Origin: Rossellomorea aquimaris
GTDB taxonomy: Bacteria > Bacillota > Bacilli > Bacillales > Bacillaceae_B
Length of the DNA: 64,000 bases
Reading direction: 5' to 3'
Assembly: GCF_008180865.1 (NCBI RefSeq)
Contig: NZ_VTEX01000007.1
Coordinates: 266 to 64,265, forward strand
Shown: piece after piece, positions 54,230 to 62,934 of the stretch
How the letters are laid out: the number at the start of each line of letters is the position of its first letter
Position numbering within the stretch: position 1 is the stretch's first letter
Made by a program: the position numbers and the translations under genes
Notes under the pieces: generated by a model
The model's database searches: none
What the model was told of the DNA's origin: nothing
The model's input: only the letters and a program-made list of their open reading frames with translations

Positions 54230-54781
54230 TTATAGAGGACGTTGTTCTTCCCATTCCTCTCGAATCATGCCCATACGGATGGAGTCGTAGTAGACACCAT
54301 TGTAATAACGGCATTTGCGCATTCTTCCCTCGAGCTTCATCCCGATTTTTTCTGCTGCCTTCATCATCCGTTCATTTCCTGACCATGTGGTGATCCCAAC
54401 ACGGCCAACTCTCTTCGATTGAAAAAGGTGATCCACCCAGAGGGATAACGCATCTGTTCCGTAGCCGCCGTTCCAATAGGATGGGTCATAAATGACGATG
54501 CCCGCTTCTAGCCATCTGGTAGGTTCGTATTCCCAGTAATATCCGATGGTTCCAATGATGGTTCCGTCAACTTCAATGATCCGCTGGAATTCATCGCTTC
54601 GACTTTTATTTTTTATGGATGATTCTATGTACTCTTCACGTGTTAAGTGTTTATGTTCAAAATAAGGGGCGTCCCATTTTTTCCATTCTGGAGAAGGATC
54701 ACTGTAAATATAGTCCCATAGAGTAGGGAGATCTCTTTCTTCTATTTTTCTAAGTGTTACACGCTGACCGGTTATTTTCAA
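54230..54781 (-). CDS. GNAT-family acetyltransferase (RimJ/RimL type)
   Basis: 183-residue N-acetyltransferase: RVTLRKIEERDLPTLWDYI start, GTIGYYWEYEPTRWLEAGIVI and DPSYWNGGYGTDALSLWVDHLF acetyl-CoA loop near residue 108, NERMMKAAEKIGMKLEGRMR near 140. Such enzymes modify proteins, amino sugars or antibiotics; substrate unknown. TTG start 10 nt after AAAGGAG. Leads the two-gene minus-strand operon with the FAD reductase. Confidence 0.86.
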   Translation of the reverse strand: MKITGQRVTLRKIEERDLPTLWDYIYSDPSPEWKKWDAPYFEHKHLTREEYIESSIKNKSRSDEFQRIIEVDGTIIGTIGYYWEYEPTRWLEAGIVIYDPSYWNGGYGTDALSLWVDHLFQSKRVGRVGITTWSGNERMMKAAEKIGMKLEGRMRKCRYYNGVYYDSIRMGMIREEWEEQRPL

Positions 54782-54864
54782 TTCTTGAGCACTCCTTTAA
54801 TATGTTAATATTTCCATTATACAGAAAATAGGACTCTCATGAAGAAAGCTCGTTTAATCGAATA

Positions 54865-54945
54865 AAAAGAAAGGAAGCGGAAGAGGCACTTCAAGCATAT
54901 CCCGATAAACTGTTCATCCCTCAGGGAAAGGGACAAGAAGTATAA
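54865..54945 (+). pseudogene. Possible C-terminal gene remnant
   Basis: A 26-codon forward frame reading KRKEAEEALQAYPDKLFIPQ and ending GKGQEV-stop, with no start codon or ribosome binding site. Composition is protein-like, which suggests the tail of a gene whose front is lost. Short enough to be chance. Confidence 0.25.
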
Positions 54946-54967
54946 TAAGCCCTTCAATAAGAAAACA

Positions 54968-54998
54968 GAGGTCCGTCCCTCGAATAGGGACGGACCTC
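54968..54998 (-). terminator. Terminator of the symporter gene, built from the GGTCCGTCCCT repeat
   Basis: Perfect 13-bp inverted repeat GAGGTCCGTCCCT / AGGGACGGACCTC with a 5-nt loop; on the minus strand it is followed by TGTTTTCTT and lies just after the symporter stop. It is two head-to-head copies of the dispersed 13-mer. Confidence 0.8.
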
Positions 54999-55006
54999 CG
55001 TATATA

Positions 55007-56194
55007 TCAGCTTGCTTTTATTTTAGAAAGGGGTACTTTTTTTTTCTGTGTAAGCTTGTCCACAATCGACGTAATCGCACCATCACCTGTTACGTTACAC
55101 GCTGTACCGAAGCTGTCTTGTGCAAGGTACAGGGCAATCATAAGTGATGTCATTGTTGGTCCGAAGCCCAACATTGTTTCAAGTAATCCAAGGGCAGCCA
55201 TGACAGCTCCACCCGGAACACCAGGTGCTGCAATCATCGTGATTCCAAGCATCAGAATGAATGGGAACAGCTGAGTGAACTGTAACGCTTCTCCTTGAAT
55301 GAACATGACGGCCATGGCACAGCTGACAAGGGTAATCGTGCTGCCTGATAAATGGATCGTTGCCAGGAGAGGTACAGAGAAGTCAGCAATACGTTCCCTA
55401 GAACCGATTTTCTTTGAGCGCTCAAGGGTTACGGGGATCGTAGACGCCGAAGATTGAGTTCCCAGTGCCGTAAAGTAAGCGGGCAGCATACTTTTCATCA
55501 TTGAAAGCGGATTTTGTTTTCTTAAAGTTCCGGCAGTTGTATATTGTAAAATTAAAAAGACTACATGTAAAAGAATAATCATAACAAATACTTTAGCGAA
55601 TACAGACATGATGGCACTGACTTGTCCACCTTGAGTCATGTTCGCGAAAATTCCAAGAATATGAACCGGTAAGAGCGGAATGATGATTTTTTCAATCACA
55701 AGTTCAATGATGTTTCTGAATTCATTCATGCCCTTTTGAAGAGCGTCTCCCTTAATGGCAGCCATTCCCAGACCAATGGTGAAGGCGATGAGCAGGGCTG
55801 TCATAACGCCCATAATAGGAGGCATCTCGACTGTGAAGAATCCTTTGAGAAGCGCTTCTTCGGGATTTTCAAATGATTGAGACGTTTGATTTGCCAACAA
55901 AGTTGGGTAAATAGACTTCGCAACCGTAAAGGCGAGTAAGCCGGCTAACACCGTGGAACCATATGCGAGAGCTGTGGTTAAACCGAGAAGCTTACCAGCT
56001 CCTTTACCCATGGATCCGATTCCTGGAGCAATAAATCCAATAATGATTAATGGAATGGCGAATCCTAGGAAATTACCGAATAATCCATTGAATGTAGCGA
56101 AGATTTTTACGAACCACTCTGGTGCAAACGCTCCAATGACAATACCTAAAGCAATACCTAAGAGGATCTTAGGCAGTAAACCTAGCTTTCTCAT
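55007..56194 (-). CDS. Dicarboxylate/amino acid:cation symporter (DAACS family)
   Basis: 395-residue glutamate-transporter-fold symporter, importing dicarboxylates or acidic amino acids with Na+ or H+. Markers: FAIPLIIIGFIAPGIGSMGKGAG, the serine-rich re-entrant loop LGTQSSASTIPVTLERSKKIG near 265, GITMIAAPGVPGGAVMAALGLLE and the QDSFGTACNVTGDGAITSIVDK motif near 360 (cation- and substrate-binding Asp/Asn). ATG 56194 has GAGGAGG 8 nt upstream; a longer frame lacks one. Single gene. Confidence 0.93.
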   Translation of the reverse strand: MRKLGLLPKILLGIALGIVIGAFAPEWFVKIFATFNGLFGNFLGFAIPLIIIGFIAPGIGSMGKGAGKLLGLTTALAYGSTVLAGLLAFTVAKSIYPTLLANQTSQSFENPEEALLKGFFTVEMPPIMGVMTALLIAFTIGLGMAAIKGDALQKGMNEFRNIIELVIEKIIIPLLPVHILGIFANMTQGGQVSAIMSVFAKVFVMIILLHVVFLILQYTTAGTLRKQNPLSMMKSMLPAYFTALGTQSSASTIPVTLERSKKIGSRERIADFSVPLLATIHLSGSTITLVSCAMAVMFIQGEALQFTQLFPFILMLGITMIAAPGVPGGAVMAALGLLETMLGFGPTMTSLMIALYLAQDSFGTACNVTGDGAITSIVDKLTQKKKVPLSKIKAS

Positions 56195-56493
56195 CTTGGT
56201 GTCCTCCTCGAAAATACAAATGTTTTTAATAGAAAGATTGTACACCTTATTTGAGGATATTTTAATAGCTTTTCAAATAGGCGAAATCTTAAGTGTATTC
56301 AGAATAATATTGTTGACTCCCTGTCGCAGGACTAGTTTTCCTTTGCATACATATATAATGGGCTTTATCTTAAATGTCTTTCGAATCAAGACAAATGTGG
56401 TAATTTTTATTTTCCATAGGAATCATTCTTTCCCTTTCCGATGAAAGTGATAAAATAGAAACATCTATTGTGAATATTGGAGGTAACTCATAC

Positions 56494-57564
56494 ATGAAAA
56501 CGAAGTTATGCTTACTGTACGGCGGTAAATCTGCTGAACATAATGTTTCCTTGCAAACAGCCAAGGCCGTGATCGGAGCCCTGGACTTAAATAAATATGA
56601 AATTCACCCTATTTTCATCTCGACGGAAGGCGGGTGGATCAAAGGCCCACAACTGAATGCTCCCGTTGAGGATGTGAAAGCATTACAGTTTAAGGATGGG
56701 GAAGAAATTGCCCCTAATGCGTTAAGTACATCCATTTCTCCTTCTGGGTCTGTTGGCTACGACATGATCTTCCCGTTACTTCACGGACCGAATGGGGAAG
56801 ACGGAACCGTTCAAGGAATGCTTGAACTGTTAAACCTTCCTTATGTAGGAAATGGCGTTCTTGCCTCATCTGCTGGTATGGATAAAGTCATCATGAAGAA
56901 TTTGTTTGCTCAGGCAGGCATTCCGCAAGTCAATTACACATGGTTCATCCGCAGCACATGGAAAGGGAACCCTGAGTCTACTTACAAACAAGTGGAAGAT
57001 GAGATTGGCTATCCTTGTTTTGTAAAGCCTGCTAACTTAGGTTCATCAGTAGGGATCAGCAAATGTACGTCCCGCGAAGAATTGCAGGCTGCCTTCAAGG
57101 AAGCGTTCCAGTTCGACCGTAAAATCATCATTGAAGAAGGCGTGAAAGCGCGAGAAATTGAGCTTGGTGTATTAGGGAATGACCAGCCGGAGTGCTCAGT
57201 TGCGGGTGAAATCGTACCTAAAAAAGACTTCTATGATTACAAAGCGAAATATGAAGACGGAGATACGGCCCTCATCATTCCTGCAGAAGTAGAAGGAAGC
57301 ATTTACAATGAAATGAAGAATATCGCGATTCAATCGTATAAAGCCCTTGATTGTTCAGGACTTGTGCGTGCGGACTTCTTCTTAACAGAAGATGGCCAGA
57401 TTTATATGAATGAAGTCAACACGATGCCCGGCTTCACGCCATTCAGTATGTTCCCGCTTCTATGGAAGCACACTGGTGTAGACTATCCTACCCTGATTGG
57501 GAAATTAGTGGAACTTGGCTTAGAACGTTATCAAGACAAACAAACGATTAAACATACGATGTAA
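56494..57564 (+). CDS. ddl: D-alanine--D-alanine ligase
   Basis: 356-residue ATP-grasp ligase making D-Ala-D-Ala for peptidoglycan. Blocks: [17 protein letters not shown] near residue 6, [18 protein letters not shown] near 96, [19 protein letters not shown] near 170, [10 protein letters not shown] near 215 and [20 protein letters not shown] near 308 (metal-binding E and N). GGAGG lies 10 nt before ATG 56494. Followed after 89 nt by murF, the enzyme that uses its product, so probably one operon (a weak hairpin GGGACTG/CAGTCCC lies between). Confidence 0.95.
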   Translation: MKTKLCLLYGGKSAEHNVSLQTAKAVIGALDLNKYEIHPIFISTEGGWIKGPQLNAPVEDVKALQFKDGEEIAPNALSTSISPSGSVGYDMIFPLLHGPNGEDGTVQGMLELLNLPYVGNGVLASSAGMDKVIMKNLFAQAGIPQVNYTWFIRSTWKGNPESTYKQVEDEIGYPCFVKPANLGSSVGISKCTSREELQAAFKEAFQFDRKIIIEEGVKAREIELGVLGNDQPECSVAGEIVPKKDFYDYKAKYEDGDTALIIPAEVEGSIYNEMKNIAIQSYKALDCSGLVRADFFLTEDGQIYMNEVNTMPGFTPFSMFPLLWKHTGVDYPTLIGKLVELGLERYQDKQTIKHTM

Positions 57565-57653
57565 CACGCAATACTTGGGACTGACCGGAAGATTCACCGT
57601 CTAAAGGCAGTCCCTGCTCTGTTTTTATTAAAAAGAGTAAAAGGAGAAAGCGA

Positions 57654-59030
57654 ATGTTTGAGAAAAAGATAAAAGATATATGCAACATGCTTGATGTGAA
57701 AAACGATCTTTCCAAGTTTGAGTCGGTGGTGGTGAAAGGCGTTTCCATCGATACGAGAAAGATTGAGGATGCTAATCTGTTTGTTCCTTTTAAAGGGGAA
57801 AACGTGGACGGTCATCAATTCGTCCGAAATGCCATCGAAAATGGTGCGTCTGCCGCTCTGTGGGATGTCAATGTTCCAAATCCACCTGAAGATATTCCCG
57901 TAATAGTAGTGGAAGATCCCCTTCTTGCCCTTCAGTCATTGGCCAATCAATATCGCCATGAGCTGGATTTAAAGGTAGTCGGAATTACAGGCAGTAATGG
58001 AAAAACAACAACGAAAGATATTGTGGCAAACCTTTTGTCAGTGAAGTATCGAGTTCATAAAACACAAGGGAACTATAACAACCACATCGGTCTTCCTCTA
58101 ACGATCCTTTCTTTGCCCCGGGATTCTGAAGTGGCTGTACTTGAAATGGGAATGAGTGGGTTCGGAGAGATTGAACTTCTATCAGAGATTTCTCAGCCCG
58201 ACGCTGCCATCATTACCAACATTGGAGAATCACATCTTCAGGATCTGGGATCACGGGAAGGAATCGCCAAAGCCAAATTGGAGATTGTGAAGGGCTTGAA
58301 GTCTGATGGGTTATTTGCATACTACGGAGATGAACCGCTGTTACAGGATGGTGTTCAGGAACTCAACCTGAAGCATGTGGAGACTTTCGGAAGAAGCGAA
58401 TCCAACACTATTTATCCAACAAAAATCAATATGGATAATAAAGGGAGTCATTTTGAGACTTCTCTCACTAAAGGAGAAAAATTCTTTCTTCCTGTATTAG
58501 GCCAGCATAATATCCACAACGCTCTAGCCGGGATTCTCATCGCCCGTAAATTTGGTCTTAGTGTCGATGACATGAAAGAAGGTTTACAGTCATTAAAGTT
58601 GACCCAGATGAGAATGGAAATGGTGGAAGGAAAGAAAGGCGAAAGTATCATTAACGACGCCTATAATGCCAGCCCTACTTCCATGAAAGCCGCGATTCAG
58701 CTTGTGTCAGAACTTGAGGGGTTTCATACAAAAATCCTGGTGCTTGGTGATATGCTGGAGCTTGGCGACCAGGAAGAAGAATTTCATAAGGAAATTGGAC
58801 AATTGATCAATCCGGAAAAAATTCAGCATGTGTTTACCTTTGGTCCTTTAGGTGACTTTATAGGTAAGGGTGCACTTGAGAATTTCCCTCCTGATCGTGT
58901 TCATTCTTTTACAGATAAAGAAAGCCTGACAAAAGAGCTGTCCTCCTTCATTACAGGGGAAGAGCTGGTTTTATTCAAGGCATCCAGGGGAATGAAGCTT
59001 GAAGAAGTCATCGATGGATTAAAGGCATAA
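57654..59030 (+). CDS. murF: UDP-N-acetylmuramoyl-tripeptide--D-alanyl-D-alanine ligase MurF
   Basis: 458-residue cytosolic Mur ligase adding D-Ala-D-Ala to UDP-MurNAc-tripeptide. N-terminal substrate domain (SIDTRKIEDANLFVPFKGENVDGHQFV), ATP-binding GITGSNGKTTTKDIV near residue 107, GNYNNHIGLPLTIL near 139, LEMGMSGFGEIELLS near 163, NDAYNASPTSMKAAI near 330 and LGDMLELGDQEEEFH near 360. AAAGGAG lies 9 nt before the ATG. Paired with ddl as in many bacilli. Confidence 0.96.
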   Translation: MFEKKIKDICNMLDVKNDLSKFESVVVKGVSIDTRKIEDANLFVPFKGENVDGHQFVRNAIENGASAALWDVNVPNPPEDIPVIVVEDPLLALQSLANQYRHELDLKVVGITGSNGKTTTKDIVANLLSVKYRVHKTQGNYNNHIGLPLTILSLPRDSEVAVLEMGMSGFGEIELLSEISQPDAAIITNIGESHLQDLGSREGIAKAKLEIVKGLKSDGLFAYYGDEPLLQDGVQELNLKHVETFGRSESNTIYPTKINMDNKGSHFETSLTKGEKFFLPVLGQHNIHNALAGILIARKFGLSVDDMKEGLQSLKLTQMRMEMVEGKKGESIINDAYNASPTSMKAAIQLVSELEGFHTKILVLGDMLELGDQEEEFHKEIGQLINPEKIQHVFTFGPLGDFIGKGALENFPPDRVHSFTDKESLTKELSSFITGEELVLFKASRGMKLEEVIDGLKA

Positions 59031-59139
59031 ATTTCTACTGACGTCCAAGTTTAAACCTTAATGGAAATGAACAAAATGAGCTTGTAGATGATGGGAGATT
59101 GGCTCTCTCCCTACCTTTTGAAAAGTAAGAGGGGATAAC

Positions 59140-59829
59140 ATGATAGGTTGTTTACTAATCCATGGATTCACCGGGAGCCCTTTTGAAGTAGAGCCTTTGG
59201 CAGATTTCCTTCAAGAGAAAACCGACTGGGAAATCGTTGTGCCCACTCTTCCTGGTCATGGTGAAACCCTTGAACTGAAAGGGGTCAAACATATTGAATG
59301 GATCGAGCATGCTGAGGAAGAACTTCAGGCTCTTATAGAGAAATGCGATGAGGTTTACGTAATCGGCTTCTCCATGGGCGGGTTGATCGCTTCTTATCTT
59401 TCAGTGAAATATGAAGTCAATAAGCTCGTGCTTTTAAGCGCGGCAGCTTATTATGTAAATGTGAAGCAACTACTGAAAGATATTGGAAATATGATTAAAG
59501 AAGGAATTCAAGGAAATCTGATTAAAAACGAGCTGTACAACAGGTACAAATGGAAGGTGACAAAAACCCCAGTTCTGTCCACGTACGAATTTAGAAAAGT
59601 CGTTCGTATTGCTCGTCCACTCCTGAAGAAGGTTAATGTTCCAACCTTTATTGCCCAAGGAGAGATTGATGGAATAGTCCCCCCTAAAGCTGCAAAATAT
59701 ATATACGAGACTATTTCTTCCCAAGAAAAAAACCTTTTTTATTCCCCTAAAGCAAAACATTTGATCTGTCATAGTGAAGATAAGCACGAACTTTTTGAAG
59801 AGATCTACCAATTCCTTCTAAATGAATAG
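59140..59829 (+). CDS. Alpha/beta hydrolase (carboxylesterase, Est30-like)
   Basis: 229-residue serine hydrolase: oxyanion region LLIHGFTGSPFEVEPLADFL, nucleophile elbow GFSMGG near residue 76, catalytic Asp in QGEIDGIVP near 172 and His in KHLICHSEDKHELFEEIYQF near 205. Length and pattern fit the Bacillus/Geobacillus Est30-YvaK carboxylesterases. Substrate unknown. AGAGGGG precedes the ATG. Lies between murF and cshA without sharing an obvious operon. Confidence 0.88.
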   Translation: MIGCLLIHGFTGSPFEVEPLADFLQEKTDWEIVVPTLPGHGETLELKGVKHIEWIEHAEEELQALIEKCDEVYVIGFSMGGLIASYLSVKYEVNKLVLLSAAAYYVNVKQLLKDIGNMIKEGIQGNLIKNELYNRYKWKVTKTPVLSTYEFRKVVRIARPLLKKVNVPTFIAQGEIDGIVPPKAAKYIYETISSQEKNLFYSPKAKHLICHSEDKHELFEEIYQFLLNE

Positions 59830-59913
59830 ATTGACTATTTGACATTAGATTGAAATTCATTTCTAGAAGTGGTAACATAGCTACAACATAGTTCTTAATT
59901 TGTTGGACGTGCT

Positions 59914-59945
59914 AGCTCTTCTATTTTGAAGAGTGTATTTTTTTG
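59914..59945 (+). terminator. Terminator-like hairpin in the cshA leader
   Basis: CTCTTC / GAAGAG with 6-nt loop followed by TGTATTTTTTTG. It lies 85 nt after the esterase stop and 146 nt before cshA. Could end the esterase transcript or attenuate cshA. The rest of the 59946-60090 leader has a CCGAAGTCTTTCGG hairpin. Confidence 0.6.
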
Positions 59946-60090
59946 TACCAAACATAAAACTAAACATCTCATATAGACGGTTTTAGATTAGATACCGAAG
60001 TCTTTCGGTGGGTAAGATTTCGTTCCGACCTAAAAATATAATCAGATATTGATTAGTTATAAAAGATGTAAATTAAAGGAGAATGTAACA

Positions 60091-61617
60091 TTGACTAAGT
60101 TTGCAGATTTAAACTTAAGCGCATCTACGTTGAAATCAATTAAACGTATGGGCTTTGAAGAAGCGACACCAATTCAGGCGAGTACGATTCCAGTCGGTTT
60201 AGAAGGTAAGGATATTATCGGTCAGGCACAAACTGGAACAGGTAAAACAACAGCATTTGGAATCCCGATGATCGAGAAGATCGATGTGAAAAATCCAAAC
60301 GTTCAAGCTCTTATCATTGCACCAACTCGTGAACTTGCCATCCAAGTTTCTGAAGAGTTATATCGTATCGGAGCTGACAAGCGTGCGCGCGTGTTATCTG
60401 TCTACGGAGGACAGGACATCCAGCGTCAAATCCGCGCGATGAAAAAGAACCCTCATATCATCGTTGGTACACCTGGTCGTCTTCTTGACCATATCAAACG
60501 TAAAACACTCAACCTTGAAAACGTTGAAACATTAGTACTTGACGAAGCAGACGAAATGCTGAATATGGGCTTCATCGAAGACATCGAAAGCATTCTTGAG
60601 ACTGTTCCAAGCACAAGACAAACACTTCTATTCTCTGCGACAATGCCGGATCCGATCCGTCGCATTGCAAATCGCTTTATGACAGAGCCGGAAGTAATCA
60701 AAGTAAAATCAAAAGAAGTAACGGTTTCGAACATCGAACAATACTTCACTAAAGTAAGCGAAAAAGAAAAATTCGATACTCTTTCCCGTTTAATCGACGT
60801 TCAATCACCGGAACTTGCGATTGTTTTCGGTCGTACAAAGCGTAGAGTAGACGAATTAGCGCGTGCTCTTAGCATTCGCGGCTACCTGGCTGAAGGAATT
60901 CACGGAGATCTTTCTCAAGCTCGTCGTATGACGGTCCTTAAGAAGTTCAAAGAAGGACGCATCGATATCCTGATCGCAACAGACGTTGCTGCCCGTGGAT
61001 TAGATATTTCCGGCGTAACGCATGTTTACAACTTTGATATTCCTCAAGATCCTGAAAGCTACGTTCACCGTATCGGACGTACAGGTCGTGCAGGTAAGAA
61101 GGGTATGTCCATCACTTTTGTAACGCCAAGAGAAATGGGTTACCTGAAGATCGTTGAACAAACAACGAAGAAGAAAATGACGGCTCTTAAGCCACCTAGC
61201 TTAAACGAAGCCCTTGAAGGTCAACAACGCTTAGCTCTTGAAAAATTAGCTGAAGCGGCGAAAGAAAGTGATCTTAAAGATTACTATCCATTAGCAGAAG
61301 AATTCCTTGGTGGCCACGATTCTGTTCAAGCAGTTGCAGCAGCAATCCGTGTCTTGACGAAAGAGCCGGATACAACTCCAGTTGAAATCACTGAAGAGCG
61401 TCCATTACCATCAAGAGGTGGTGGAAATCGTGGCGGCGGAAATCGCGGCGGTGGATACAAAGGTGGAGCACGCAGTGGTAAAGGCGGAAGCCGTGGTGGA
61501 TCTTCACGCAGCGGCGGTGGAAATCGCGGAGGCGGAAGCCGTGGCGGAGATCGCAACCGTACTGGCGGCGGCAGACCACAATCTTCAACCAAACGTAAAT
61601 CTTATAACAATTCTTGA
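60091..61617 (+). CDS. cshA: DEAD-box ATP-dependent RNA helicase CshA
   Basis: 508-residue RNA helicase of mRNA decay and cold adaptation. Q-motif GFEEATPIQ, motif I AQTGTGKT near 46, Ia PTRELA, II DEAD ([14 protein letters not shown]) near 153, III SAT, IV and V ([13 protein letters not shown]) and VI ([13 protein letters not shown]) all intact, then a dimer domain and a glycine/arginine-rich RGG tail of about 70 residues ([12 protein letters not shown] repeats) for RNA binding. TTG 60091 follows AAGGAG; an earlier in-frame start at 60049 is upstream of that site. Single gene, leader with hairpins, strong terminator. Confidence 0.95.
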   Translation: MTKFADLNLSASTLKSIKRMGFEEATPIQASTIPVGLEGKDIIGQAQTGTGKTTAFGIPMIEKIDVKNPNVQALIIAPTRELAIQVSEELYRIGADKRARVLSVYGGQDIQRQIRAMKKNPHIIVGTPGRLLDHIKRKTLNLENVETLVLDEADEMLNMGFIEDIESILETVPSTRQTLLFSATMPDPIRRIANRFMTEPEVIKVKSKEVTVSNIEQYFTKVSEKEKFDTLSRLIDVQSPELAIVFGRTKRRVDELARALSIRGYLAEGIHGDLSQARRMTVLKKFKEGRIDILIATDVAARGLDISGVTHVYNFDIPQDPESYVHRIGRTGRAGKKGMSITFVTPREMGYLKIVEQTTKKKMTALKPPSLNEALEGQQRLALEKLAEAAKESDLKDYYPLAEEFLGGHDSVQAVAAAIRVLTKEPDTTPVEITEERPLPSRGGGNRGGGNRGGGYKGGARSGKGGSRGGSSRSGGGNRGGGSRGGDRNRTGGGRPQSSTKRKSYNNS

Positions 61618-61632
61618 TCAATAGATTTGAGG

Positions 61633-61664
61633 ACACGATGACCTTTGGGTTGTCGTGTTTTTTT
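61633..61664 (+). terminator. Terminator after cshA
   Basis: Stem ACACGATGACC / GGTTGTCGTGT (one G-U pair), loop TTTG, then TTTTTT. Confidence 0.92.
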
Positions 61665-61731
61665 GTTATGTTGGTTTGATTGCGTATAGGAATGGGGGGA
61701 GGATCAATAACCGCTTCCAATTTTTACAAAA

Positions 61732-61823
61732 ATACGCAATTATCCTGAGAAGCGACGCAATAAATAAAAAAACGACGCAATTATTCAGATATCGACGCAA
61801 TAAACCCCCAAATCGACGCAATT
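61732..61823. repeat. Phased CGACGCAAT repeat array
   Basis: CGACGCAAT begins at 61753, 61773, 61793 and 61814, with a variant ATACGCAAT at 61732: steps of 20-21 bp. The copies are followed by T(A/T)A-rich filler and sit between the cshA terminator and the NERD gene. Similar phase and shared ATCGAC core to the array at 1752-1848. Confidence 0.8.
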
Positions 61824-61915
61824 AGTGATATTCTGTGGATTTGTAAATTAAAAAGAAGGGTTTATTAAGCCTGTGGCGAACTAAAGTAGGCAAAACCTTA
61901 AAGGAGAGTGATCAA

Positions 61916-62887
61916 TTGATCTGTAAAGAACTCAAAATCCCAATCAATATTGATAAAAGCCAAGCATTATTATGGCGCCTGCCTCTCAATCATCAAAAGA
62001 TTCCCATTGTAGCTCAGGATTTAAAGAAAAGAAAAGCAGGTTTAAACGGTGAATCAGCCGTCTACTACCACCTCAGTTTCTTAAATGACAAGAAATATAA
62101 AATCTTTCATGATGTAAGGCTTCCTCTATTCTCAAACTATTTCCAAATCGATTTCCTCATCCTCACCCCATCCTATATTTTACTAATCGAAGTAAAGAAT
62201 ATTTCAGGAATAGTTACCATTGATCCATTCATAAGACAGCTTACCCGGACTTATAAAGGAATTACAGAAGGATTCTCTGACCCGATCTCTCAGGTTCAAA
62301 GACAAAAATTATTACTGCAAAAATGGTTCAGTGTCCAAAAGCTGAAGCACCCTCCAATCAAACACCTCGTTGTATTCAGCAATCCATCAACCATCTTGAA
62401 TTTCACCGAATCCCCACCAGCTGACTCACCTTATAGAAATATTATTCACTCTCAAAATATAATAGATAAGATCAAGGATTTAAATGAGACATACGTAAAA
62501 GAAGCCATGACTGATAAAGAATTGACTAAAATGAAGAAAACCATTTTAAAAAAACATGAAGAATCTGAGTTAGACTTTATGGAGGCACATTCTCTTACCC
62601 AAAGCGATATTGTGACTGGAGTCCGTTGTGAAAACTGCCATCACATACCAATGATTAGAGTAAGTGGAACATGGTCATGCATTAAATGTGACAGTTCATC
62701 TAAATATGCTCATCTACAAGCGGTTAGGGATTATTTCTTACTACTAAGTGATCACATAACCAATCGCGAACTTAGGAGGTTTTTGCATCTGGACTCACGA
62801 AACACCGCTTATAAAATGTTGAAATCCCTTCAATTAAAAACAAAAGGAGGAACAAAGTCTGTCACCTATTCAAAACCCATGAGATAA
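61916..62887 (+). CDS. NERD-domain protein with zinc ribbon
   Basis: 323 residues from TTG 61916 (AAGGAGAG 8 nt upstream). The N-terminal two thirds carry a nuclease-related NERD domain: GLNGESAVYYHLSFL near residue 43, QIDFLILTPSYILLIEVKNISG near 82 (D...E-x-K core of the PD-(D/E)XK type). The end has a zinc ribbon, CENCHHIPMIRVSGTWSCIKC near 243, and a winged or helical tail. NERD proteins are found on plasmids and chromosomes and are suspected nucleases; activity unproven. Immediately upstream of the UV endonuclease gene uvsE (47-nt gap), probably one operon. Confidence 0.83.
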   Translation: MICKELKIPINIDKSQALLWRLPLNHQKIPIVAQDLKKRKAGLNGESAVYYHLSFLNDKKYKIFHDVRLPLFSNYFQIDFLILTPSYILLIEVKNISGIVTIDPFIRQLTRTYKGITEGFSDPISQVQRQKLLLQKWFSVQKLKHPPIKHLVVFSNPSTILNFTESPPADSPYRNIIHSQNIIDKIKDLNETYVKEAMTDKELTKMKKTILKKHEESELDFMEAHSLTQSDIVTGVRCENCHHIPMIRVSGTWSCIKCDSSSKYAHLQAVRDYFLLLSDHITNRELRRFLHLDSRNTAYKMLKSLQLKTKGGTKSVTYSKPMR

Positions 62888-62934
62888 ATCCCCTATTTCC
62901 GCACATACTAACCCCAAAAAGGAGTCCACCCCAC

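Noticed and set aside
61326-61720. Proline-rich and histidine-rich frames overlapping the end of cshA
   Set aside because: They are other-frame readings of the glycine/arginine-rich RGG tail of CshA.
61732-61823. CRISPR array or plasmid-type iterons
   Set aside because: Repeat cores of 9 bp with 11-12 bp fillers are far too short for CRISPR, and no replication initiator gene adjoins.
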